The notes below the pieces were generated by a model. That model saw nothing but the letters and a program-made list of their open reading frames with translations. It ran no database searches and was not told where the DNA came from. Both the position numbers and the translations under genes were made by a program. This document shows positions 25,410-32,554 of a stretch of DNA of 64,000 nucleotides, piece by piece; within the stretch, counting starts at the first letter, position 1, and every line of letters starts with the position of its first letter. The stretch is from CBDCGS01 sp965216915. GTDB taxonomy: Bacteria; Pseudomonadota; Alphaproteobacteria; UBA828. The stretch covers positions 806,001 to 870,000 of the forward strand of contig CBDCGS010000011.1 in the NCBI GenBank assembly GCA_965216915.1, written 5' to 3'.

Positions 25410-26096
25410 ATGGGAAAACCGGACCTCGAAGGCGACGCGACGCGCGTTCTCGATGTGATTGAGGATGGCGGGGTCGCCATCGTGCCGCTTAGTGTCGCTT
25501 ACGCCATCATCGGCCGCACGGAGCCCGCGATCCGCCGGATTTTCAAAGCGAAGCAGCGAAGCTACGAAAAGCCGAGCGGCATGCTCTCCAATTTCGCGCT
25601 GCTCAATGAGATCCTGCTCTCGGGCGAGCGAGAGCGAGAGGTCGTGCGCACGGTGATCGAGGAGCACGACCTGCCCATGTCAGCGGTGGCGCCATTCCGC
25701 GCCGATCATCCGCTGATCCAGGGCCTTGCGCCGTTCGTGCGAGAGAACTCGACCAAGGCAGGCACGCTCGACATGCTCTTGAACGCGGGTGCGTTTCACA
25801 ACGAGATCGTGCGGCAGGCGAGCGCACGCGGTATCGCCGTCGTTGGTTCGTCGGCGAACACCTCGCTCACGGGGAGCAAGTTCACGGCCGGCACGGTCGA
25901 CGAGCCAGTTCTGGCGGCTGCGGACATCGTGATCGACCACGGGCAGGTCAAGTATCACAACCCGGAGGGTCGCTCGAGCAGCATCATCGACTTGCGCACC
26001 TTCAAGACGGTGCGTATCGGCGTCTGCTACGACAAGATTTGCGCCATTCTGCGCGAACGCTTCGACATCGATCTCAAGGCGATCGGAATGGTGTGA
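25410..26096 (+). CDS. YrdC/Sua5-like protein, divergent
   Basis: 228 residues from the ATG at 25,410, 5 bp after the PrpD stop. The YrdC fold is suggested by VIEDGGVAIVPLSVAYAIIG, the basic nucleotide-binding KAKQRSYEKPSGM, VVGSSANTSLTGSKFT and GRSSSIIDLRTFKTVRIG. These match KxRxxxKP, SSANxSG and STVxDL of threonylcarbamoyl-AMP synthases. The leader motif PTDTVYGL of housekeeping enzymes is changed to PLSVAYAI, so the protein is probably a paralogue rather than the tRNA-modification enzyme. YrdC domains bind carbamoyl-phosphate-like or carboxy-adenylate intermediates, which would be in keeping with the amide theme. Function not known. Confidence 0.75.
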   Translation: MGKPDLEGDATRVLDVIEDGGVAIVPLSVAYAIIGRTEPAIRRIFKAKQRSYEKPSGMLSNFALLNEILLSGEREREVVRTVIEEHDLPMSAVAPFRADHPLIQGLAPFVRENSTKAGTLDMLLNAGAFHNEIVRQASARGIAVVGSSANTSLTGSKFTAGTVDEPVLAAADIVIDHGQVKYHNPEGRSSSIIDLRTFKTVRIGVCYDKICAILRERFDIDLKAIGMV

Positions 26097-26171
26097 CGCC
26101 GGCGCAGCGCGCCTGACGGAGCATGTCACGTTCACTCATGCTCACGCGACATGTTCTATCTCATCGGAATT

Positions 26172-26206
26172 GACGCAAATGCGTCGTCGCAGGTGGTTTC
26201 ACCTGC
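26172..26206. terminator. Two short hairpins between convergent genes
   Basis: GACGCA-AA-TGCGTC (26,172-26,185) and GCAGGTG-GTTT-CACCTGC (26,189-26,206) form two compact stems in the 122 bp between the convergent YrdC-like and HMG-CoA-lyase-like genes. Neither is followed by a T-run on either strand. They may act as a bidirectional transcription stop. Confidence 0.45.
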
Positions 26207-26218
26207 TCGGGATTTGCG

Positions 26219-27136
26219 CTAGCCCGCCTTCTGAAGCTTGGCCTCCTGCCCGACATACCAGCTCGTGATGCGCCCGCCGAGACTTTGCTCGGTCAGCCCC
26301 TCGGCGACCTTGACCGCCTTGCGCAACCCGGCGACATCGACACCGGTGTCGTAGCCCGCCTCGTTCAGCATGAACACCAGGTCTTCCGTCGCGAGGTTTC
26401 CGGTCGCGCCGGGCGCGAAGGGACAGCCGCCGAGCCCACCGATGGAGCTATCGAACTTGCGGATGCCGCACTCCAGCGCCACCCAGGTGAGAGTGAGAGC
26501 CATCGCGCGCGTGTCGTGGAAATGCCCGGCCAGACGCTCCGCTCCGTAACGGCGCGCCAACGTGCCAAACAGATGCTGCATTTGCGCCGGATTGCCGGCA
26601 CCTGTCGAATCGCCGATCGCGACCTCGGCGGCGCCCGCTTCGAACATGCGATCGACCAAACCGAAGACCGTTTCGGGTGGAGTCGGGCCCTCATAGGGAC
26701 AAGCAGCCGCGACCGAGATGTAAGACCGCGCGCGCACGCCCTCGCGGTTCGCCCGCTTGATCACCGTCTCGTTCACACTCACGGCCTCGTCGAGCGACAT
26801 GTTGATGTTGCGCCGATTGAACGTGTCGGTGGCGGCGAGCACCAGCGCGACGGTGCGCACGCCAGCCTCGACGGCACGCTCGTAGCCCTTCTCGTTCGGC
26901 ACCAACGCCTCGTAGTTGGTTCCACGATCCTGTGGCAGACGCGCCCATAGCTCGGCGGCGTCGGCCATCTGTGGCACGGCTTTGGGCGAGACGAAACTCG
27001 CGGCCTCGATGGACCGGAGGCCGGCATCGAGCAGCGCGTCAAGCAGCGCGAGCTTACCGTCGGTCGGCACGGTGCGCGGTTGGTTTTGCAGGCCATCTCG
27101 CAGACCCACCTCGTGGATCGTGACCACACCGCTCAT
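26219..27136 (-). CDS. Hydroxymethylglutaryl-CoA lyase-like aldolase
   Basis: 305 residues. It is a TIM-barrel of the DRE/HMG-CoA lyase class: VGLRDGLQNQP with Arg13 and Asp14, RSIEAASFVSPKAVPQMAD, the metal-binding His205 and His207 in GHFHDTRAM, and the signature SIGGLGGCPFAPGATGN with the catalytic Cys238. It cleaves HMG-CoA or a similar 3-hydroxy-3-methyl-acyl-CoA to acetyl-CoA and a keto acid. The downstream partner of a CaiB CoA-transferase 22 bp upstream in the same direction suggests a route in which a dicarboxylate is activated and then split, as in itaconate/citramalyl-CoA or HMG degradation. The start ATG is at 27,134-27,136. Confidence 0.92.
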   Translation of the reverse strand: MSGVVTIHEVGLRDGLQNQPRTVPTDGKLALLDALLDAGLRSIEAASFVSPKAVPQMADAAELWARLPQDRGTNYEALVPNEKGYERAVEAGVRTVALVLAATDTFNRRNINMSLDEAVSVNETVIKRANREGVRARSYISVAAACPYEGPTPPETVFGLVDRMFEAGAAEVAIGDSTGAGNPAQMQHLFGTLARRYGAERLAGHFHDTRAMALTLTWVALECGIRKFDSSIGGLGGCPFAPGATGNLATEDLVFMLNEAGYDTGVDVAGLRKAVKVAEGLTEQSLGGRITSWYVGQEAKLQKAG

Positions 27137-27158
27137 CGCTTCTCTCCCGTGTTGGTCG

Positions 27159-28358
27159 TCAGGCGATCACCCCGCTCGCGCGGAGCCGATCGATCTCGGC
27201 ATCACTCAGGCCGCATAAGGCCGAGAGCACCTCGTCGCTATGCTGGCCGAGCAGCGGCGGCGAGGTGAACGTGTCCTCGTGAGTCTCGCTAAGCTTGATG
27301 GGATTGCCCGTAACCTCGATCCGGTCGCCCTCCGGGTGCGTGATCTCGACCACCATGTTGCGCGCCCGCACCTGGATGTCATTGAGCGCGTGGGCGATGT
27401 CGTTGACCGGCCCGCAGGGCACGCGGGCGGCACGCAGACGCTCGAGCCACTCGTCGCAGCTTTCCCGCATCAAGGCATCCGTCAGCGCGGTCTCGAGGGC
27501 CTCGCGGTTGTCCCTGCGGCCTTCGACCGTGTCGAAGCGCGGATCGTCGAGTGGCGGTGCGCCGAGCGCCTGCTTGAGGCGCACCCAGGCGTCATCCTTG
27601 ACGATCGCGATGATCAGCCAGCGATCCTTCGTCGGAAACGCGTTATAGGGCACATAGATCGGATGGGCATTGCCATGACGAAGCGGTGATTCGCCGGAGA
27701 GCAGATGCATGGTCGCGATGTAGCTCAGGAGCGAGACCTGGCAATCCTGCATCGAAATATCGATGTGCTGGCCGCGCCCCGTGCGCTCGCGGGCATGGAG
27801 CGCCGTCAGGATCCCGATCGCGCTGAACAGCCCGGTGGTCAGATCCGCCACCGGAATCCCGGCGCGTGTCGGCGGACCATCGGGCTGGCCGGTAATCGAC
27901 ATCGCGCCGCCATAGCCCTGCGCCACTACGTCGAAAGCGGTGCGGTCGCAATCCGGCCCCACCTCGCCGAAGCCGCTCACCGAGCAGGTCACGATGCGCG
28001 GATTGATCTCCGCAAGCGTGTCGTGATCGATGCCGAGGCGCTTGGTGACGCCAGGGCTGAAATTGCTGAATACGACATCGGCCTTGCGCACCATCTCGTA
28101 GAAAACCGCAAGGCCCTCCGGCCGCTTGAGGTCGATGCAGACGCTTTTCTTGTTGCGGTTGAGCGTCATGAAATAGGGCCCGAGGCCCTTGACGGCATAG
28201 GTCGGATCGCCCGCCAGCAATTGGCGCGTCATCTCGCCCTGGCCGGGCGGCTCGATCTTGATGGTCTGCGCGCCGAGGTCGGCCAGCAGCATCCCGCCAA
28301 ACGGGCCCGCCAGCATGTGCGTAAGGTCGAGCACAACGATGTCGGACAGCGATTTCAT
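27159..28358 (-). CDS. CaiB/BaiF-family (class III) CoA-transferase (second copy)
   Basis: 399 residues starting MKSLSDIVVLDLTHMLAGPF. It shows the class III pattern ADLGAQTIKIEPPGQGE, LNRNKKSVCIDLKRPEG and RTAFDVVAQGYGGAMSITGQ, with Asp143 in AFDVV at the catalytic position. It lies upstream of the HMG-CoA-lyase-like gene on the same strand. Succinyl-CoA:(S)-malate/citramalate or itaconate transferases of this family are coupled to such lyases, so a C5 or C6 dicarboxylate is a fair guess. It is clearly distinct from the copy at 8,151-9,386. The start ATG at 28,356-28,358 faces the divergent amidohydrolase gene across 159 bp. Confidence 0.9.
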   Translation of the reverse strand: MKSLSDIVVLDLTHMLAGPFGGMLLADLGAQTIKIEPPGQGEMTRQLLAGDPTYAVKGLGPYFMTLNRNKKSVCIDLKRPEGLAVFYEMVRKADVVFSNFSPGVTKRLGIDHDTLAEINPRIVTCSVSGFGEVGPDCDRTAFDVVAQGYGGAMSITGQPDGPPTRAGIPVADLTTGLFSAIGILTALHARERTGRGQHIDISMQDCQVSLLSYIATMHLLSGESPLRHGNAHPIYVPYNAFPTKDRWLIIAIVKDDAWVRLKQALGAPPLDDPRFDTVEGRRDNREALETALTDALMRESCDEWLERLRAARVPCGPVNDIAHALNDIQVRARNMVVEITHPEGDRIEVTGNPIKLSETHEDTFTSPPLLGQHSDEVLSALCGLSDAEIDRLRASGVIA

Positions 28359-28517
28359 CGTTTCACATCAATGGTCTGGCGGGAGAGGCCTCGCGCCACT
28401 CTAGGGGCGGCGGGACACCCGGTCAACAAACCGTCGAGGGGTGCGCGGGCCGCTGCGCGGAGTTGCGAATTGGGTTAGACTGCGGCCCAGGGAAAATTGG
28501 TTCTGCGGGAGACGATC

Positions 28518-29153
28518 GTGACGACCGACGCATATCAAGACATCGGCTACGGCAAGGTTGAGATTGGATTCGGCGAGCGTCCCGGTGTGCTGGTCGTCGA
28601 TTTCCAGCGGGCCTTCACGGATCGAAGCTTTGACTTCGGCAATTGTGACCTCGTGCATCGCGCCGTGGACAACACGGCCCGCGTTCTTGAGGTTGCGCGG
28701 CGCGCCAATATCCCGGTGGCCAACTGCTACACCGCGTATCACTCCGAGCGTGACATGCCCTATTGGAAGATCACGCCGGTGCACGAATCGTTTTACTACG
28801 GCCATCCCTGCACCGAGATCGAACCGAAGACCTCGGATCCGGATCACGATTTCATTTTCTGCAAGACCGGCCCGTCGATCTTTTTCAACACGCCGGTGAC
28901 GACCTACCTCGCGAAGCACGGGGTGGACACCACGATCGTGACCGGCTGCATGACGAGCGGCTGCATTCGCGCCTCGATCATCGATTCGTTCTCGCACGGC
29001 TTCCGCACGATGGTGCCGGAGGATTGCGTCGGCGACGCCGAGGAAGGCCCGCACCGCGACAATCTGCGCGACGTCGGCCGCCGTTATGCCGACATCATGA
29101 CGTCGGACGACGTGATCTCCTATTTGGAGGACGTGCGCAAACGCAACGCCTAG
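28518..29153 (+). CDS. Isochorismatase-family hydrolase, N-carbamoylsarcosine amidase type
   Basis: 211 residues from the GTG at 28,518, which has GGGAG 6-7 bases upstream. Triad residues are Asp in VLVVDFQRAFTD, Lys in DFIFCKTGPSIFFNT and Cys in IVTGCMTSGCIRASIIDS. The TSGCIRAS motif is that of N-carbamoylsarcosine/maleamate amidases, as in the protein at 1,899-2,540. It is a single gene with its own promoter region, divergent from the CaiB gene. The aromatic-rich stretch PYWKITPVHESFYYGHPCTE, longer than in the other copies, may shape the substrate pocket. Probable role: release of ammonia and CO2 from a carbamoyl or amide product of ring opening. Confidence 0.87.
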   Translation: MTTDAYQDIGYGKVEIGFGERPGVLVVDFQRAFTDRSFDFGNCDLVHRAVDNTARVLEVARRANIPVANCYTAYHSERDMPYWKITPVHESFYYGHPCTEIEPKTSDPDHDFIFCKTGPSIFFNTPVTTYLAKHGVDTTIVTGCMTSGCIRASIIDSFSHGFRTMVPEDCVGDAEEGPHRDNLRDVGRRYADIMTSDDVISYLEDVRKRNA

Positions 29154-29155
29154 GC

Positions 29156-29443
29156 CTAGCAGGAGGGTCTAAGGCGGTAGGCATCCAAGGGCGGCGGCTC
29201 GGCGGCGAGCTTGATATGGCCCCGCCTGCCAGCCGGATCGATGGGCGCCGCTCCGTCTGTTGAACGCTTGTCGTTGAGCGCACGGGCCAACGAGAGGGCG
29301 GCACGCTGGGTCTGACAGACCGCGACGAAAGCGATCAGCCGCTGCCCGGCATCATCCACTTCCTCGCGCACCACGCGCCAGATCGTACCCTCGCCGATCA
29401 ATCCCTCGGCGATGAGATAGGTTGTCGTCGCGACGCTCGGCAT
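29156..29443 (-). CDS. Small hypothetical protein
   Basis: 95 residues starting MPSVATTTYLIAEGLIGEGT, ending YRLRPSC. The first half reads like a small alpha/beta protein (TIWRVVREEVDDAGQRLIAF), the second is polar and proline-rich. There is no good ribosome binding site before the ATG at 29,441-29,443. I list it because it fills an otherwise empty stretch of nearly 340 bp between the amidohydrolase and the dehydrogenase genes, and its amino-acid makeup is less skewed than in the usual GC-rich spurious frames. No family recognised. It could still be non-coding. Confidence 0.45.
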   Translation of the reverse strand: MPSVATTTYLIAEGLIGEGTIWRVVREEVDDAGQRLIAFVAVCQTQRAALSLARALNDKRSTDGAAPIDPAGRRGHIKLAAEPPPLDAYRLRPSC

Positions 29444-29495
29444 CGGCGCAGGCTAAGCCAGGCATCGGGTGAGGAGCAACGGCCGCGGCATGCCG

Positions 29496-30371
29496 CTATT
29501 CGCCGCTAGTGTGGCGATAGACCTCCGTGAAGTCCGAGTCGGGCCGCGCTTGCTCCATCTCGTCCCAAATCTCGCGGATCACCGAGCCGAGGCGCTGCGG
29601 CGCGCCTGCTTCCTCGACGCTCCGGGCGTAGAGCCGCATGTCCTTCGCCATCAGCTTGGTCGCGAAGCCCGAATCGTAGCGGCCGGTCGCGATGCGGTTC
29701 GGAAACTTGTCCTCGGTCGCCGTGTTGCGCCCGGTCGAGACGTTGAGCACCTCGAGCATGGTGGCCATGTCGAGGCCCTGGCTCTTGCCGAACGCGATCG
29801 CCTCGCTGGTGGCAGCCATCGCCGTGCCCGAGAGAAAGTTGTTGAGGAGCTTCATCGTCATGCCTTGGCCGGGTTCCTGGCCAACCTGACGCGCGTTCTT
29901 TGCCATGGGCCGGAGATAAGGCTCGAGCGCCGCATAGAGGGCATCGGGTGCGGCGACCATCATCGCGAGCGTGCCGGCCTTCGCGCCCTTGGTGCCGCCG
30001 CTTACCGGCGCGTCCGCGTAGGCGACCCCGGCGGCGGCAAGCGCGTCGTGGGCGGCCCGGGCATCCGAGGCGCCGGCGGTGGTGTTGTCGATCACCGCCT
30101 CGACCACCCGGTCCGGCACCGCAACCACCTCCTCGACGACCGACATCACCGCCGGGCCGTCCGGCAAGCAGAGAAAGAGATAGCGGGCTGCGCGCGCGAC
30201 CTCCGCCACCGACGACGCAATCACGGCGCCGTCCGCCGCGCGGGCTTCAGTGCCGGCGGCATCGTAACAAACGACCCGATGGCCCGCCGCCACCAAATTG
30301 GCGGCCATGGGCCCGCCCATTTGGCCGAGCCCGACATAACCGAGAACCGGACCGAGAGCGGGCGCGGCCAT
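29496..30371 (-). CDS. 3-hydroxyisobutyrate-dehydrogenase-family oxidoreductase
   Basis: 291 residues from the ATG at 30,369-30,371, which overlaps the TGA of the upstream gene (ATGA). The Rossmann motif GYVGLGQMGGPMAANLVAAG opens the protein. ADAPVSGGTKGAKAGTLAMM is the substrate-binding signature, and GQGMTMKLLNNFLSGT carries the catalytic Lys. This beta-hydroxyacid dehydrogenase family includes 3-hydroxyisobutyrate, tartronate-semialdehyde and glyoxylate reductases. The overlap with the carboxymuconolactone-decarboxylase-like gene shows an operon. Together with the class II aldolase and lyase genes it may handle small hydroxy acids, but the substrate is not predictable. Confidence 0.9.
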   Translation of the reverse strand: MAAPALGPVLGYVGLGQMGGPMAANLVAAGHRVVCYDAAGTEARAADGAVIASSVAEVARAARYLFLCLPDGPAVMSVVEEVVAVPDRVVEAVIDNTTAGASDARAAHDALAAAGVAYADAPVSGGTKGAKAGTLAMMVAAPDALYAALEPYLRPMAKNARQVGQEPGQGMTMKLLNNFLSGTAMAATSEAIAFGKSQGLDMATMLEVLNVSTGRNTATEDKFPNRIATGRYDSGFATKLMAKDMRLYARSVEEAGAPQRLGSVIREIWDEMEQARPDSDFTEVYRHTSGE

Positions 30372-30760
30372 CACGAACCCTCCGCCGCGCGATGCTCGTC
30401 GACCACCTTGCGGGCGATGCGAAACCCCTCGACCGCAGCCGGCATGCCGCAATAGATCGCGATCTGCATCAGCGTTTCCTTGATCTCGTCGACCGTGACG
30501 CCGTTGCGCAGCGCGCCGCGCAGATGAATCTCGAATTCGTTGGCGCGATTAAGCGCGGCGAGCATGCAGATGTTGTTCATACTGCGCTGCTTGCGGGTCA
30601 AGCCAGACCGACCCCAGACCGCACCCCAGCAATATTCGGTGAGCAGCTCCTGAAACTCGCGGTTGAAGTCGTCAGCGTTGCTGATGGCGCGGTCGACATA
30701 CTCGTCGCCGAGCACATCGCGGCGAACCTGTAGACCCTTCTCGTACATTTCGTTGGGCAT
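30371..30760 (-). CDS. Carboxymuconolactone-decarboxylase-family protein
   Basis: 129 residues from the ATG at 30,758-30,760, the usual length of gamma-carboxymuconolactone decarboxylase. The frame is open upstream, but the extension reads over the divergent peroxiredoxin start. Landmarks are NREFQELLTEYCWGAVWGRS, RSMNNICMLAALNRANEFE and IHLRGALRNGVTVDEIKETL. The CxxC pair of AhpD-type peroxidases is absent, which favours a decarboxylase- or lactonase-like role. Its stop overlaps the start of the dehydrogenase gene. A divergent thiol peroxidase 115 bp away leaves open a redox role. Confidence 0.85.
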   Translation of the reverse strand: MPNEMYEKGLQVRRDVLGDEYVDRAISNADDFNREFQELLTEYCWGAVWGRSGLTRKQRSMNNICMLAALNRANEFEIHLRGALRNGVTVDEIKETLMQIAIYCGMPAAVEGFRIARKVVDEHRAAEGS

Positions 30761-30875
30761 CTCGTCATCATCCCCGTTGTCGTCGCCTTGCGGCGTGAAG
30801 TGGACGCGCATCATAGCGTTGCTGTATGTGATTCCCATCGATCTGAGGCGTTTCAATCGACCGGGGGACTCGACG

Positions 30876-31391
30876 ATGGCGGAGCGATTCGGAGCAGGCG
30901 CGCGCATGCCGGAACTTACGCTCGATGCGGTCGGCGGTGGACGAATCAACCTCGGCGGCACCGGTGCGTGGAAGGTCGTCGTGGTCTACCGCGGCAAGCA
31001 TTGCCCGCTGTGCAAACCCTATCTCCGTACCCTCGAGGAAGCGCGGGGCGCGCTGGAGGACGCCGGTATCGAGGTGATGGCCGTCTCTGCTGATCCAAAA
31101 GAGAAGGCCGAAGCGGACATCGCCGAGCACCAATGGCGCTTCGCGGTCGGCTACGACCTCGCACCCGACGACATGCGCCGGCTTGGCCTCTATATCTCGA
31201 ACCCGCGCTCCACCCAGGAAACCGACCGGCCGTTCGCAGAGCCCGGGCTCTTCGTCGTCCGGCCCGATGGTCGCGTCCAAATCGTCGACATCTCGAACGC
31301 GCCGTTCGCGCGCCCGCCACTCGCACCGCTGCCGGGCTACATTGCGTGGATCCGCGACAACGACTATCCGGTGCGCGGCACCGCCGAGTGA
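30876..31391 (+). CDS. Peroxiredoxin/redoxin-family protein
   Basis: 171 residues starting MAERFGAGARMPELTLDAVG, with GGGGGA a few bases upstream. The thioredoxin-fold segment WKVVVVYRGKHCPLCKPYLR carries the Cys pair CPLC, followed by GIEVMAVSADPKEKAEADIA and FVVRPDGRVQIVDISNAPF. This is an AhpC/TSA-type protein of the CxxC subgroup often annotated as redoxin. It probably reduces peroxides or acts as a disulfide reductase in the cytoplasm, since no signal peptide is seen. It is a single gene, convergent with pfkA. Confidence 0.85.
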   Translation: MAERFGAGARMPELTLDAVGGGRINLGGTGAWKVVVVYRGKHCPLCKPYLRTLEEARGALEDAGIEVMAVSADPKEKAEADIAEHQWRFAVGYDLAPDDMRRLGLYISNPRSTQETDRPFAEPGLFVVRPDGRVQIVDISNAPFARPPLAPLPGYIAWIRDNDYPVRGTAE

Positions 31392-31401
31392 TCGGGACCC
31401 A

Positions 31402-32400
31402 TCACGCGATCAACCCGAGCAGGCGAATCAGCTCAGGCTCGAGCTTGTTCTTCCGGCGCAGGACGCGGGCGAGCGGGGTCAGCGTGATGGTGCGCTTGAT
31501 CTCGCCTGCCAGCACCGCGGTTTCCCCAGCGAGCAGACCCTCGACCGCTGCCGCGCCGAGCCGGCTGCCCAAAACGCGATCGGCCGCGCTCGGGCTGCCA
31601 CCGCGCTGCGTGTGGCCGAGGATGGTGACCCGGTAGTCGAGGCCAAGCCCCGTGCCGACCTCGCGGGCGAGCGCCGTGGCCCCGCCCGCGACGGCACCCT
31701 CCGCAACGATGATGATCACGCCGCGCTTGCCCGCCGCCAGGCTTGCGTGGATCCCGCCGCAGAGCTTGGCAAGGTCGACCTTTCGTTCCGGCATCACGAT
31801 CGCCTCGGCGCCGCCGCCGAGACCAGCCATGAGCGCGATCCAGCCGCTGCCGCGGCCCATCACCTCGACGAAATGAAGCAATTCGACGGTATTGGCCGTG
31901 TCCCGAATCTTGTCGATGGCCTGGAGCGCAGTATTGATCGCCGTGTCGAAACCGATCGTCCGATCGGTGCCCGCGATGTCATTGTCGATCGTCGCGGGGA
32001 TCCCGATATATGGCGGGCCGCCATCTCGGGCGAGCGCGCGGCCACCGCGCATCGTGCCATCGCCGCCGATCAGGATCAGGCCGTCGAGGGCTTGGGCCTC
32101 AATCACAGCCAGTGCGGCCCGCCGCCCCGCCTTCGTCTCGAACGCCTTGCAGCGGGACGAGCCCAGCACGCTGCCGCCCCGCTGGATGATGTTGCCAACC
32201 GAGCGCACGCCGAGAGGGCGCAGGTCGCCGTCGAGCAAACCCTGGTAACCGCGCTGAATGCCGTAGACACGGATGCCGCGCGCGAGCGCGGCACGCACGA
32301 CCGCGCGGACCGTGGCGTTCATCCCCGGGGCATCGCCGCCGCTCGTCAGCACGCCGAGCGTGGCGATCGCGCGGTGTTTCTTCGCCACTCGCTCGACCAC
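31402..32400 (-). CDS. pfkA: 6-phosphofructokinase, ATP-type
   Basis: 332 residues from the GTG at 32,398-32,400; the reverse complement of CCTCCT (32,408-32,413) gives a perfect AGGAGG 7 bases upstream. LGVLTSGGDAPGMNA opens the fold. GGDGT at 112-116 has Gly where PPi-dependent enzymes have Asp, which favours ATP as phosphate donor. PATIDNDIAGTDRTIGFDTA holds the catalytic Asp, and EVMGRGSGWIALMAGL is the substrate signature. It phosphorylates fructose 6-phosphate in glycolysis. Many alphaproteobacteria lack this enzyme and use the Entner-Doudoroff route, so its presence is informative. It is divergent from the second HyuAB operon. Confidence 0.92.
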   Translation of the reverse strand: MVERVAKKHRAIATLGVLTSGGDAPGMNATVRAVVRAALARGIRVYGIQRGYQGLLDGDLRPLGVRSVGNIIQRGGSVLGSSRCKAFETKAGRRAALAVIEAQALDGLILIGGDGTMRGGRALARDGGPPYIGIPATIDNDIAGTDRTIGFDTAINTALQAIDKIRDTANTVELLHFVEVMGRGSGWIALMAGLGGGAEAIVMPERKVDLAKLCGGIHASLAAGKRGVIIIVAEGAVAGGATALAREVGTGLGLDYRVTILGHTQRGGSPSAADRVLGSRLGAAAVEGLLAGETAVLAGEIKRTITLTPLARVLRRKNKLEPELIRLLGLIA

Positions 32401-32471
32401 GACAAACCCTCCTTGATCCGTGCCTCCTGTCTAGCGCGGCCGACGCACTGTTCCAACCGCGGCATCGTCGC

Positions 32472-32526
32472 TTGACTTGCGGTTCCGCGGCGTCAATAAT
32501 GGACACGATATCCGAAAAGCGGATAT
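32472..32526 (+). promoter_or_regulatory. Promoter and operator of the hyuAB-cox-creatininase operon
   Basis: TTGACT (32,472-32,477), a 17-base spacer and AATAAT (32,495-32,500) make the best sigma70-type promoter in the window. The predicted start near 32,507 coincides with a perfect inverted repeat ATATCCG-AAAAG-CGGATAT (32,508-32,526), the position of a repressor operator. A GGGGAG ribosome binding site and the GTG at 32,555 follow. pfkA is divergent on the other side, but its start lies 70 bp away. No adjacent regulator gene. Confidence 0.72.
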
Positions 32527-32554
32527 GATCCCGAAAGAGCGCGGGGAGTGGCCA

